The notes beneath the pieces were generated by a model, which was not told the origin of the DNA, made no database searches, and was given only the letters and a program-made list of their open reading frames with translations. From assembly GCF_001427105.1 (NCBI RefSeq), contig NZ_LMGI01000004.1, positions 62,001 through 126,000 on the forward strand: a DNA stretch of 64,000 bases, in the 5' to 3' direction. Shown here piece after piece: positions 8,574 through 17,607 of the stretch. Position 1 is the first letter of the stretch. Every line of letters starts with the position of its first letter. This DNA is from Sphingopyxis sp. Root154. GTDB lineage: Bacteria; Pseudomonadota; Alphaproteobacteria; Sphingomonadales; Sphingomonadaceae. A program made the position numbers and the translations under genes.

Positions 8574-10715
8574 TTACCGTACGGTAAAGCGCACTCGGTC
8601 AATCATTCGGCCGCCTGGATCAACCAGCGTCAGCATATGGACGCCGGGGCGCGGCAGGATTTGTTGCCCCGCATCGGCATCGCCGAGCGCTTTCTTGTCG
8701 AGGTTCAGGCGGTATCCGGCGACCGAACCGCTAACCGTCACCGCCAGCCGCTGGCGGTCGATCGGGATGTCGGGGTCGAGCGCATAGACGCTGCCGCTGA
8801 CCGGGCTGGTGATGCGTGGGCGGCGCGCAGCCTGCGGCGCGGCGGCCATTTCCGTTTGCGCGGTGCCGCGCAGGAAATATTCGCGGCGCGGCGGCTCGCG
8901 GGTGCCGGGGAGGGTAATCTGGCGCGCTTCGACGCCTTCAGGCATCGTCGGCGGCTTGCCGGGGCTGCCGGCGTGGAGCGAGAGCATCACATCGCGCCAC
9001 ACCGGCGCGGCGCCCGAGGTGCCCGAGACGGCGCGCATCGAATCGCCCTCGAGATTGCCGACCCACACCGCGACGGTGAAGCGGTCGGACCAGCCGATAC
9101 ACCAATTGTCGCGCATGCCCTTCGACGTACCCGTCTTCGCCGCAGCCCAGAAGGGCAGGCGGAGCGCGCTGTCGGCGCCGAAGGCGTCGGAGCGGGCGGT
9201 CGCGTCGGCGAGGATGTCGCCGACGATGAAGGCGGCGGCGGGGTTGACGATCTGGCGGGCGCCGTCCGTCCTTTGGTTTGGCATGAAATGGACCGGCGAC
9301 CAGCGTCCCAAATTGGCGAATGTGCGGAAGGCGTTGGCCTGCTCTACAAGCGAAACTTCGGCGGAGCCAAGCGCAAGGCTGAAGCCGTAATATTCGCCGT
9401 CCTCGACGAGGCCGTGATAGCCGAGCGTCCAGAGGCGGTCGCGGAATTGCTGGACGTCGTCGATGACGAGCGCGCGGACCGCGGGGACGTTGAGCGAGCT
9501 AGCGAGCGCGTGGCGCACGCTGACCGGCCCCTTGAAGCTGTGATCGTAGTTTTTGGGCACGTAGAGCCCCGACGCGGTGTCGAGCTGGACCGGGCTGTCG
9601 TCGAGGATCGAGGCGGCGGTGAGCCAGCCATGCTCGATCACCTGCGCGTAGAGATGCGGTTTGAGCGTCGAGCCTGCCTGGCGCGGCGCGTTGGCGCCGT
9701 CGACTTGCGATGCGGTCGATTTGAGGCCGACGCCGCCGACATAGGCGAGCACTTCGCCGGTGGCATTGTCGAGAACGACGACCGCACCGTCGCGCACGCG
9801 GTCCGAGCCGAGGCCGGCGAGCTGGCGGCGCAGCGCGACGATCGCGGCGGTCTGGATGCGGCGGTCGATCGTCGTTTTGACGCGCTTGCCGGGCTGGTCG
9901 AGCAGACGGACGGCGAGGTGGGGGGCGAGCGCGGGGTCGAAGCGCGCGGCATGCTCGCCCGAGACGAGCGTCGCGGCCGCGGCGCGGATCGCGGTGCAGT
10001 CCTTTGCTTGTGCCACGCGGCACGCGCGGCGGCCGAGCGCCTCGGCGCCCGCGGCGGGGCTGGGGAGCAGGCCCGCGAAGAGCGCGGCGTCGGTGCGATT
10101 GAGCTCGGCGGGTTTCTTGCCGAACAGGCTTTGCGCGCCCGCACCGATACCCTGCGCCTCGCCGCGCAGCGGGAGGAGGTTGAAATAGGCCTCGAGCATT
10201 TCGTCATGCGACCAGTTCGCCGCGAGTGCTTGTCCGGCGCGCATCTGGCGGAGCTTGGTGCGCCAGTCGCGTTTGCCCGGCTGCGCGAGGCTGGGGTCAA
10301 GGAAGGCGGCGAGCTGCATCGGCAGAGTCGAGGCGCCGCGCGAGCGGTCGCCGGTCCAGCGCGCTCGGATTGCGCTGGCGATCGCAAGCCAGTCGACCCC
10401 GCCGTGCGACCAGAAGCGGCGGTCCTCGCTTTGCACCACGGCGGTGCGGACGGCCGGACTGATCTGGTTCAGCGGCACCCATGCGAGGCGGCGGCGTTCG
10501 AAATTGACGCGCTCGCTGTCGAGCAATTGGCCTTCGCGGTCGTAGAGCCACGCCTCGCTTGGGCGCCAATCGGCGCGCACCTTTTCGAAGGCGGGCATCG
10601 CAGGCGGTCGCGTCGCGAGATGCGCGGCGGTGACGAGGACAAGCGCCGCGAGCGCGGCCCATGCGAGAACATGGGGCCAGCGCCGCCGGCGCCCGGGGAC
10701 GGGCGACAGGCTCAT
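8574..10715 (-). CDS. pbpC: penicillin-binding protein 1C
   Basis: Bifunctional class A penicillin-binding protein of 713 residues. A short cytoplasmic tail and one membrane anchor (about residues 12-35) are followed by the glycosyltransferase domain with SEDRRFWSHGGVDW (catalytic Glu 97) and GASTLPMQL. The transpeptidase domain has STLK (Ser 349), SSLN and KTGT (527-530). The last ~85 residues match the PBP1C-specific C-terminal domain. It polymerises peptidoglycan at the outer face of the inner membrane, although in E. coli PBP1C appears to be mainly a transglycosylase. It starts 4 bases after the alpha-2-macroglobulin stop codon, so the two are cotranscribed, the same partnership as E. coli pbpC-yfhM. 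Confidence 0.95.
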   Translation of the reverse strand: MSLSPVPGRRRRWPHVLAWAALAALVLVTAAHLATRPPAMPAFEKVRADWRPSEAWLYDREGQLLDSERVNFERRRLAWVPLNQISPAVRTAVVQSEDRRFWSHGGVDWLAIASAIRARWTGDRSRGASTLPMQLAAFLDPSLAQPGKRDWRTKLRQMRAGQALAANWSHDEMLEAYFNLLPLRGEAQGIGAGAQSLFGKKPAELNRTDAALFAGLLPSPAAGAEALGRRACRVAQAKDCTAIRAAAATLVSGEHAARFDPALAPHLAVRLLDQPGKRVKTTIDRRIQTAAIVALRRQLAGLGSDRVRDGAVVVLDNATGEVLAYVGGVGLKSTASQVDGANAPRQAGSTLKPHLYAQVIEHGWLTAASILDDSPVQLDTASGLYVPKNYDHSFKGPVSVRHALASSLNVPAVRALVIDDVQQFRDRLWTLGYHGLVEDGEYYGFSLALGSAEVSLVEQANAFRTFANLGRWSPVHFMPNQRTDGARQIVNPAAAFIVGDILADATARSDAFGADSALRLPFWAAAKTGTSKGMRDNWCIGWSDRFTVAVWVGNLEGDSMRAVSGTSGAAPVWRDVMLSLHAGSPGKPPTMPEGVEARQITLPGTREPPRREYFLRGTAQTEMAAAPQAARRPRITSPVSGSVYALDPDIPIDRQRLAVTVSGSVAGYRLNLDKKALGDADAGQQILPRPGVHMLTLVDPGGRMIDRVRFTVR

Positions 10716-10719
10716 CGCA

Positions 10720-13700
10720 TCACTGCGTGACGCTGGCGATCGTCAGCGGAGCGTTCGGCCACTGGCCGCGGATCGCGGGTGAATACATCGCCTCGACCCG
10801 CGTCGGCGGCAGGGTGAAGCGGCCCGAGCCGTTGAGCCGCACGACATATTCGACCGCATGGGTGCCTGCGGGCATCCAGCCGAAATAGCCGCGCCAGCTG
10901 TCCTTGCCGCGTTCGACATAGCTCGGCTGCGCGCCCGATCCGCCCGCCTGCTCGGCGAGCATTTCGGACTGGCCGCCGAGGTTGCCGACGATCGTCGCGC
11001 CCGGCGCGATCGGATCGTTGATGACGACCCACGTCCGGCCGGCGGCGGCAACGACCTCGATCCGCACCTTGATCACGTCACCGCGCGTCAGCCGGTCCTT
11101 GTTCGCTGCCTTGACGATGCTGACCGAGCGCTTGATCCGGTAACCCGCGTTGAGCGGTTCCTTCAGTGGCACCGCCGCCTTGACACTGACGGTGGCCCAT
11201 GGCGTTCCGGTGCCTTCGTGCTTCAGGCTCATCGTCGCCGCGGCGAGCGCGACGCGAAGCGGCGAGACGGGCTCGGCGGGCAGCGGCCAGCTTTGCGAAG
11301 CGGTGGCGCCCGCAAGGCCGATGTTGGTGACGCCGGTGATCGCATTCGCCGGATAGAGGTCGGCGAAGCGGCGGACGGTGACCGCGCCCCAGGCGTTGGC
11401 GGGGGTGGTGTCCCAATGACCTTTGCGCTGGCGCTGCGCGACGCCGACCATCAGCTTGCCGGCGTCATCCTCCCAGCCCTTGCGGCCGAGCACGGCTTCG
11501 AGCGCCTTGATCGCCATTTCGTCGCCGCTGGTCATCATCCACCAGGGCGCGCGCGCGTCGTCGACAAGGTCGAGGCGCGTGCCTTCGTAGACGAGACGTT
11601 TGCGCAGTTCGGCCTCGGCGGCGGTGCGCAGCGCAGGCGCGCCCCGCACGCCCGGCGTCTTTTCGATCGCGACGAGCCAGTCGGCGAGGGTGCCGGTGGC
11701 CATGTCGATCGGCGCGACGTCGATCGCGGCGACGAGGCTCGCGCTCGACGCGTTGTTGCGCGCGAGTGCCGCCAGGGCCGCGATGCGGACGGGGCGGATG
11801 TCCCACGGACCATAGCCCTTACGCGTCAGGCGCCCTTCGACGACCGCCTGCAACGCCTTGACCATCTTCGCCTTCGACGCCTCGGGGATCGCGAAGCCGT
11901 TCGCCGCGGTCACGCTGAGCACATAAGCGGTGAGCTCGATCGACCCTTCGAGCCGTTCGTTGGGCCAGTAGCGGAGCAGCCCGTCGTCATCGAGATAGGT
12001 CGGCATCGCCCCGGCAAGCGCCTGCCAGCGCCCGACATCGCCGAGCGCGACGGCGCGCGAGGTCGACTGTTCGAAGCAGTTGTACGGGTAGATCGCCATA
12101 TAATCGCGCACCCCCGACAAGGGCGGCGCGAGCGTGCCGGCGAGCGCGACGTCGACATAGCCGCCGGGCAGTGCGCCCGCCGGGATCGCGATCGGCAAGG
12201 TCGTGTTCGGGCCGACGCGGAACAGGCTGGCGGCCCAGGTTTCGACCGGGATCGCGGGTTCGACCGTCTGCGCGAAGACGAGGCGGTCGCGGGCCTTGCC
12301 GCCCTTGGCCACTGCCTCGATGGTCCATTCGATCGGGCCGGTGGTTTCGGGGGCGGTCATCGACCAGCTGATCGGCACCGCGCCGCCTGCCGGGATGGTG
12401 ACGGTGAGCGGCGGGGCGGTCGCGACGGCTGGCGACAGCGTCGGGGTCGCGGTGACCTCCATCGGCTGATCGGTGCCGTTGCGAAGCGTGAAGCGCGCAT
12501 CATAGGTGTCGCCGGTGCGCACCAATTCGGGCATGCCGGCGAAGACGCCGAGATCCTGCACGGTGCGGACGGTGGTTTCGCCGGTGCCGAAATATTGCGA
12601 CCCGTCGGTCGCGATCGCGACGAGGCGGAAGCCCGAGAGATTGTCGGACAGCGGCACGTCGACCGTCGCGCGGCCCTTGGCGTCGAGCGGAACATTGCCC
12701 TTCCACAGCAGGACGGGACGGAAGTCTTCGCGGGTCAGGCCCGAAAGATCGCCGCCACCGCCGCCGCCGGGTTCGAGCGCCTTGCGGCCGTAATGGCGCT
12801 TGCCGACCACCTGCATCTGCGCGGTCGAGGTGAGCACGTCGAGCGTGCGTTCGCCCATCATCGCGTTCAGCACTTCCCAGCTTTCGTTGGGGGCGAGCTG
12901 GAGCAGCGCCTCGTCGACCGCCGCGAAGGCGACGTCGGCGTTCTTCGGCGCCTTGCCGTCGGGGGTCTTGACCTCGATGCCGACCTTCGCGGTTTCGCGG
13001 ACCGAATATTTCTCCTTGTCGGCCTTCACCTTGACGCCGAGCTGATGGCCTTCCCAGCCGACCTTGATGCGCGCGATACCCATGCGATAGCTCGGCTTGG
13101 CGAGATCGACGAGTGCGGTCGGCGGCGCGCCTTCGCTATTCTCGATCTTGAAGCCGACCGCGCGTTTCATCTTGCGGAACCAGCTTTCCTCGCCCGTCAC
13201 GCGCCCGCGCACCGCCATCACCGAGACATAGACGTCGGGCGCGTAAGTCGCGGGAAGTTTGACCTTCACGACGGGGTTCGTGCCCTTGAGCGGCACGACA
13301 AAGCTCGACAGCACGCCTTCGCGCTCGACGGTGACGAGCGCGGTCGCTTCGCGGAACGGCATGCGGACCTGGAAGCTTGCGGTATCGCCCGCGGCGTAGC
13401 GCGGCTTTTCGGCGATCACGTCCATGCGGTCGCCATTGTCGCCGCCGAACCACCAGTCGTCGTCGCCCGCGAGCCACACCGAGCGGACCGCGCGCGCTTC
13501 ATTGCCGTCGGCATCGAGCGTCGTCGCGACGACGGTGACCTCGCCCGAGATACCGGGCGCCATCGCGCAGCTCGCGCGGCCGAGCTTGTCGGTCGTCGCC
13601 GAGCAGGTCGCATCGAGCCGCGTCGTGCGCATCTGGTTGTCATAGGCGTAGAAGCCGCCGATCAGGCGGCGGCGCGCGGTGATGATCTCGCGATTGTAGA

Positions 13701-16560
13701 GCGCGACCTGCACGCGCTGGCCCGAAATCGGCTTGCCATCGAGGTTCAGCGCGATGAAATTGAGGCGCAGATCATTGTCGCGCATCAGCCAGCCGTCGGT
13801 CTTGACGCCGAGGCGGACGGCCGAGGGGTAGAGGGTGACGCGGCGGCTCGACGTCAGCGTTTCGCCATTCGCGTCCTCATAGTCCATTTCGGCGGCCATC
13901 AGCGTCGGTTCGGTGATCGGCTGGTCGACCGTGACGCTCGTCGTCGCGGCGCCATTGGCGTCGAGCTTCAAGGGCACCGAGCGTGCGAGCGGCAGTTCGG
14001 CGGAGGGGGTGTCGCCGCTGTCGTCGAGCTGGACGACGCCTTCCTTCACCGGCTGGCCGTCGAAATCCCAATCCTTATAATCCTCGGGCGGCGACCAGCT
14101 CGAGCGGAAATTGGTGCGCAGTTCGACCGGGATGTTGGGCGCGGGGCCGCCCGACAGATAACCGACGAACAGCGACAGCGGCACGGCGGCGGGGCGGACG
14201 AGCGCGGTTTTCGGCCCGGTGATCGTCGCCTTCATCGTCGGCAGGCGATATTCGTCGACCTTGACCGACTGGCCCGACCAGATCGTCTTGTCCTCGCCGT
14301 CCTTGTCCTTGGTGACGAAGACAAGCTCATAATCGCCCATGGGGGCCGATGCGGGGACGTTCCAGACCGTCTCGCCGCTGCCGGTCGCAGCGATGGCGAA
14401 GGGCATTTCGAATTCGGTGTCCGAGCCGCGGTGGACGAGGCGGAGCTTGCCCGACAGCGCCTCTGGGGTCCGGAAGCCAAGGCCGACCGGGCGGCGGAGC
14501 AGATGCTTCATGTGGACCGTCTCGCCCGCCTGCACGAGCGCGCGGTCGAAGACGGTGTGGAGGATGTCGTTCCGCTCCGACCAGCCATAGGGGAGGTCGA
14601 AGTCATAAGGGCGGATGCCGTTGCCCCAGTCGGTGAGCGTGAAGCTGAAATCGTCGCCCGAGCGCGCGCTGACCATCAGCGCGTGGCCTTCGCTTTTCGC
14701 CATGTCGGGGGTTTCTTCGCAGCTCGAATAGGTTTCGGGCTGCGGCAGCCCGCCCGCGAAGGCGAGGCGGCCCGCCTTGTCGGCGGTGCCGCGCGCGAGC
14801 AGGCGGCCTGTGCAGCTGTCGGAGACGCGGATTTCGGCGCCCGCGACGGGAAGGCCGGTGTCGAGCGCGGTTACCCACGCGAGCGAGCCCTCGCGGCCCC
14901 ATTTGAAGTGGACGGCCATATTGGTGACGAGCGCCGCGGTCGCGACGTAACGCGTCGACTTGCGGCCGAGCAGCGCGGCGCCAAGCTCGGGGCTCGCGAT
15001 CTCGACGACGTGGAAGCCTTTTTCGGCGAGCGGGATGCCGACGACCTCGAATTCCTTGCCGCCCGCGGCAGGCGCGAGCTGCATGTCGCGGCGTTCGCCG
15101 CCGGCAGGGGCATCCGCGAACACCGATTTGGTGCCGGTGTAATTGACCGTGACGTCCTTGCCGGCAGCGTTCTTTTCCTCGCGATAGTCGGTGTCGTCGG
15201 CGTCATCGACACGCTTCAGCCAGCGCGCGATCGCGGCATCGTCGTCGCCGACCTTGAGCGCGGTCGCGGGCATTTTGAGGTTCGCCTGGACGAGCGAGCT
15301 TTCGACCCCGCGCACGGTTACCGGCAGCACGCCGCCTTCGCCCGCTTCGAGGATGCCGAATTCGGCGGCGAATTTGACGAGCGGCGGGGCGCGGTCGATG
15401 TGGAATTTCAGCGGGAAATTCGACTGGTTCTGCAGCTTGCGGCCGCTCTGGTCGGTGACGTCGGCAGGGAGCACGAGCGTCGCGTCGACATTCTGCGGCA
15501 GCGGACCGGTGAAGCGGACGCTCGTCAGCCAGGCGTCATTCTTGTCGTCGTCATCGATCTTCGGCGTCAATTTCTTGCCGTCGGCGGTGTTCAGCGTCGC
15601 GGCGAGAACGCTCTCGCGCGATACCGGCGAGGCGAAACTGAGCGTCACATCCTTGATCGGGTTGCAGCCCGCCTGCGGATTGACGCGGCTGCACGACATT
15701 TTCGCGGTGAAGGCGGGGCGCACATCATGGTCGAAGCGCTGGTCGCGGCCGGCGGTGCGGCCCGGCACGCCCGCCTGCGAAATGCGCGAATCCCAGACAA
15801 GCGCCATCTCGCGGCCGGGGGGCAGCGGGCGGCGGCATTTGACGGGGACGATGCGGTCGAGCGCGGCTTCGCGGTCGGCGCCCGCGGCGGGGAAGTGCTG
15901 CGGCAGGCCGGCGTCGTAGGTGAAGGACTGGCGCGACCAGTTATTCTCGCCGAGCCCGGTCAGGATTTCGGTCGCGGTTTCGCGCGGGAGGACGTCGAGC
16001 GGGATCTTTTCGCCGATGCCGTCGACGGCGCAATAGCCGAAACGTCCGACCGAGGCGCGGTCGGCTGCGACATTGGTGGCGACGAGGAAGATCTGATTCT
16101 CCTCGATATCGCCGTCCATCCCGCCCGCGAACACGGCGCGCGCCGAGGGGCCGCCGGTGTCGAGCGTGAAGCGGCTGTTGCCGACGACCGAGACACCGCG
16201 CGCGGTCTTGAGCCCGTCGCGCAGCTCGACATGGCAGGCGAGCCCGCCCGGGAGCGGTTTGTCGAATTCGAGCACCCAGGTACGCGTATCGACCCAGCGG
16301 CCGGTCGCGGGCAATTTGCAGTCGTTGGTCGCGGGCGCGGCGGCGCGGGGATCGCCGAGCGGGACCATGTCTTCCGAAAAGCGCAAGGTGAAGCGCGTGA
16401 TCGTGCCGTCGCCGGTGCCCGAGCTGCCGGGGGTTGCGAGCGTGACCTGCGGAACAGTGTCGGCGGCGGTCGCGGCCATCGCGAGGCTGAGGGGGATGAT
16501 CAGCGCCAGTTTTGCCTTGCCGGCCAATGCTGTAGCCAGCGCGCGCCATCCCTTGCCCAT
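10720..16560 (-). CDS. bacterial alpha-2-macroglobulin (YfhM-like protease trap)
   Basis: Giant exported protein of about 1946 residues that in this family entraps attacking proteases through a thioester in the periplasm. Macroglobulin-type beta domains fill the N-terminal two thirds; a Gly-rich linker (GGGGGGDLSG) and an alpha-2-macroglobulin-type segment come before the thioester motif CFEQ (Cys about 1495, Gln about 1498). Active E. coli YfhM has CLEQ, so the reactive Cys and Gln are kept. The frame opens with TTG-ATA-ATG; GGGGAG lies 6 bases before the ATG at 16560, which I take as start. The signal peptide (cleavage near MAATAADT) has no lipobox cysteine, unlike the lipoprotein of E. coli. 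It is upstream of pbpC, suggesting joint repair and defence of the envelope. Confidence 0.95.
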   Translation of the reverse strand: MGKGWRALATALAGKAKLALIIPLSLAMAATAADTVPQVTLATPGSSGTGDGTITRFTLRFSEDMVPLGDPRAAAPATNDCKLPATGRWVDTRTWVLEFDKPLPGGLACHVELRDGLKTARGVSVVGNSRFTLDTGGPSARAVFAGGMDGDIEENQIFLVATNVAADRASVGRFGYCAVDGIGEKIPLDVLPRETATEILTGLGENNWSRQSFTYDAGLPQHFPAAGADREAALDRIVPVKCRRPLPPGREMALVWDSRISQAGVPGRTAGRDQRFDHDVRPAFTAKMSCSRVNPQAGCNPIKDVTLSFASPVSRESVLAATLNTADGKKLTPKIDDDDKNDAWLTSVRFTGPLPQNVDATLVLPADVTDQSGRKLQNQSNFPLKFHIDRAPPLVKFAAEFGILEAGEGGVLPVTVRGVESSLVQANLKMPATALKVGDDDAAIARWLKRVDDADDTDYREEKNAAGKDVTVNYTGTKSVFADAPAGGERRDMQLAPAAGGKEFEVVGIPLAEKGFHVVEIASPELGAALLGRKSTRYVATAALVTNMAVHFKWGREGSLAWVTALDTGLPVAGAEIRVSDSCTGRLLARGTADKAGRLAFAGGLPQPETYSSCEETPDMAKSEGHALMVSARSGDDFSFTLTDWGNGIRPYDFDLPYGWSERNDILHTVFDRALVQAGETVHMKHLLRRPVGLGFRTPEALSGKLRLVHRGSDTEFEMPFAIAATGSGETVWNVPASAPMGDYELVFVTKDKDGEDKTIWSGQSVKVDEYRLPTMKATITGPKTALVRPAAVPLSLFVGYLSGGPAPNIPVELRTNFRSSWSPPEDYKDWDFDGQPVKEGVVQLDDSGDTPSAELPLARSVPLKLDANGAATTSVTVDQPITEPTLMAAEMDYEDANGETLTSSRRVTLYPSAVRLGVKTDGWLMRDNDLRLNFIALNLDGKPISGQRVQVALYNREIITARRRLIGGFYAYDNQMRTTRLDATCSATTDKLGRASCAMAPGISGEVTVVATTLDADGNEARAVRSVWLAGDDDWWFGGDNGDRMDVIAEKPRYAAGDTASFQVRMPFREATALVTVEREGVLSSFVVPLKGTNPVVKVKLPATYAPDVYVSVMAVRGRVTGEESWFRKMKRAVGFKIENSEGAPPTALVDLAKPSYRMGIARIKVGWEGHQLGVKVKADKEKYSVRETAKVGIEVKTPDGKAPKNADVAFAAVDEALLQLAPNESWEVLNAMMGERTLDVLTSTAQMQVVGKRHYGRKALEPGGGGGGDLSGLTREDFRPVLLWKGNVPLDAKGRATVDVPLSDNLSGFRLVAIATDGSQYFGTGETTVRTVQDLGVFAGMPELVRTGDTYDARFTLRNGTDQPMEVTATPTLSPAVATAPPLTVTIPAGGAVPISWSMTAPETTGPIEWTIEAVAKGGKARDRLVFAQTVEPAIPVETWAASLFRVGPNTTLPIAIPAGALPGGYVDVALAGTLAPPLSGVRDYMAIYPYNCFEQSTSRAVALGDVGRWQALAGAMPTYLDDDGLLRYWPNERLEGSIELTAYVLSVTAANGFAIPEASKAKMVKALQAVVEGRLTRKGYGPWDIRPVRIAALAALARNNASSASLVAAIDVAPIDMATGTLADWLVAIEKTPGVRGAPALRTAAEAELRKRLVYEGTRLDLVDDARAPWWMMTSGDEMAIKALEAVLGRKGWEDDAGKLMVGVAQRQRKGHWDTTPANAWGAVTVRRFADLYPANAITGVTNIGLAGATASQSWPLPAEPVSPLRVALAAATMSLKHEGTGTPWATVSVKAAVPLKEPLNAGYRIKRSVSIVKAANKDRLTRGDVIKVRIEVVAAAGRTWVVINDPIAPGATIVGNLGGQSEMLAEQAGGSGAQPSYVERGKDSWRGYFGWMPAGTHAVEYVVRLNGSGRFTLPPTRVEAMYSPAIRGQWPNAPLTIASVTQ

Positions 16561-16695
16561 TATCAACTCCCCGTTCGGTCCGAACTTCTATCCTGCTGGA
16601 AACAGGGGACAGAGTCCACCCGCGCCGCATATAACACACGGTTAGTCGCGCTTCTGTAAAATGCTGTGACCGCCGTCATAGGCGGCGCCGAAAGA

Positions 16696-17073
16696 TCAGC
16701 GCGCGAGCATCGGGCCGAGCGGCTGTCCCGCGAAGATATGGACGTGGAGGTGCGCGATTTCCTGATGACTGTCGAGCCCGACGTTGGCGAGCAGGCGATA
16801 ACCGGGGGCGACGAGGCCGGCATCGCGCGCGACCTGGCCCACCGCACGGACGAAGCCCGCGATTTCGGCGTCGCTGCCGCGCTCCGAAAAATCGTCCCAG
16901 CTGACGTAGGGGCCCTTGGGGATCACGAGGATGTGGAGCGGCGCCTGCGGATTGATGTCGTGAAAGGCGAGGGCGAATTCGTCCTCATAGACGGTTTTCG
17001 AAGGCAGTTCGCCGCGCAGGATGCGCGCGAAGATGTTGCTGTCGTCATAGGGGAGAGTCGCGTCGATCGGCAT
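16696..17073 (-). CDS. hinT: HIT family nucleotide-binding hydrolase
   Basis: A 125-residue HINT-branch histidine triad protein. The triad HLHVH is at residues 108-112, with the upstream NIFARIL and INPQAPLHILVIPK segments typical of HinT. The family hydrolyses nucleoside phosphoramidates such as acyl- or lysyl-AMP in the cytoplasm. It starts 23 bases after the hisE stop codon, an arrangement often seen in Alphaproteobacteria. Confidence 0.93.
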   Translation of the reverse strand: MPIDATLPYDDSNIFARILRGELPSKTVYEDEFALAFHDINPQAPLHILVIPKGPYVSWDDFSERGSDAEIAGFVRAVGQVARDAGLVAPGYRLLANVGLDSHQEIAHLHVHIFAGQPLGPMLAR

Positions 17074-17096
17074 CGGAGAGTTCCTGCTCTTTCAGT

Positions 17097-17429
17097 CTAT
17101 TGGGGGCGGCTCGCCTTTTCGGTATGGCCCGAGGTGCCGTGGCGGCGGTCGAGTTCGGCGGCGATCATGTCCCATGTCAGCCCGCGCTCGGCGAGCAGGA
17201 TCGAGAGGTGGAAGATGAGGTCGCTTGCCTCGCCGATCAGTTCGGGATCATCCTCGCTGACCGCCGCGATCACCGCTTCGACGGCTTCCTCGCCGAGCTT
17301 TTGCGCGATCTTGCCGCGGCCTTTCGCGGCGAGGCTTGCCACGTAAGAAGCCTCGACCTCGCTCGCCGCGAGCCGGTCATGGATGACCGCTTCCAGCCGC
17401 CCCAGCGTGTCGCCCATTGCCTTGCTCAT
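17097..17429 (-). CDS. hisE: phosphoribosyl-ATP pyrophosphatase
   Basis: Second step of histidine biosynthesis: hydrolysis of phosphoribosyl-ATP to phosphoribosyl-AMP and pyrophosphate. The 110-residue all-alpha protein has the MazG-like metal site, with KLGEEAVEAVIAA and GEASDLIFHLSILL supplying the acidic ligands. The frame is open upstream to 17510, but family length and alignment favour MSKAMGDTL at 17429. No other his gene is next to it in this window; it is followed by hinT. Confidence 0.93.
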   Translation of the reverse strand: MSKAMGDTLGRLEAVIHDRLAASEVEASYVASLAAKGRGKIAQKLGEEAVEAVIAAVSEDDPELIGEASDLIFHLSILLAERGLTWDMIAAELDRRHGTSGHTEKASRPQ

Positions 17430-17607
17430 CTCGCGATCCCTTTGCCACACCCTTTCGCCAGCGTGCCTAGCCGTGCCGCGCGGTCCCGACAAGCGGGACG
17501 GCAGGGCCACAAAAACTTACTGCTGCGTAAACCATATCGAAACGCCTTTTCGCGTAATTTCTGCCCTGCCGGGGGGCGAGATCAACTTTATAAATCGGAC
17601 GAAGATT

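Noticed and set aside
10858-16659. A 1933-codon open frame on the plus strand opposite the alpha-2-macroglobulin gene
   Set aside because: Shadow frame produced by GC-rich codon use of the real minus-strand gene; its translation is Arg/Asp/His-rich and without any domain.
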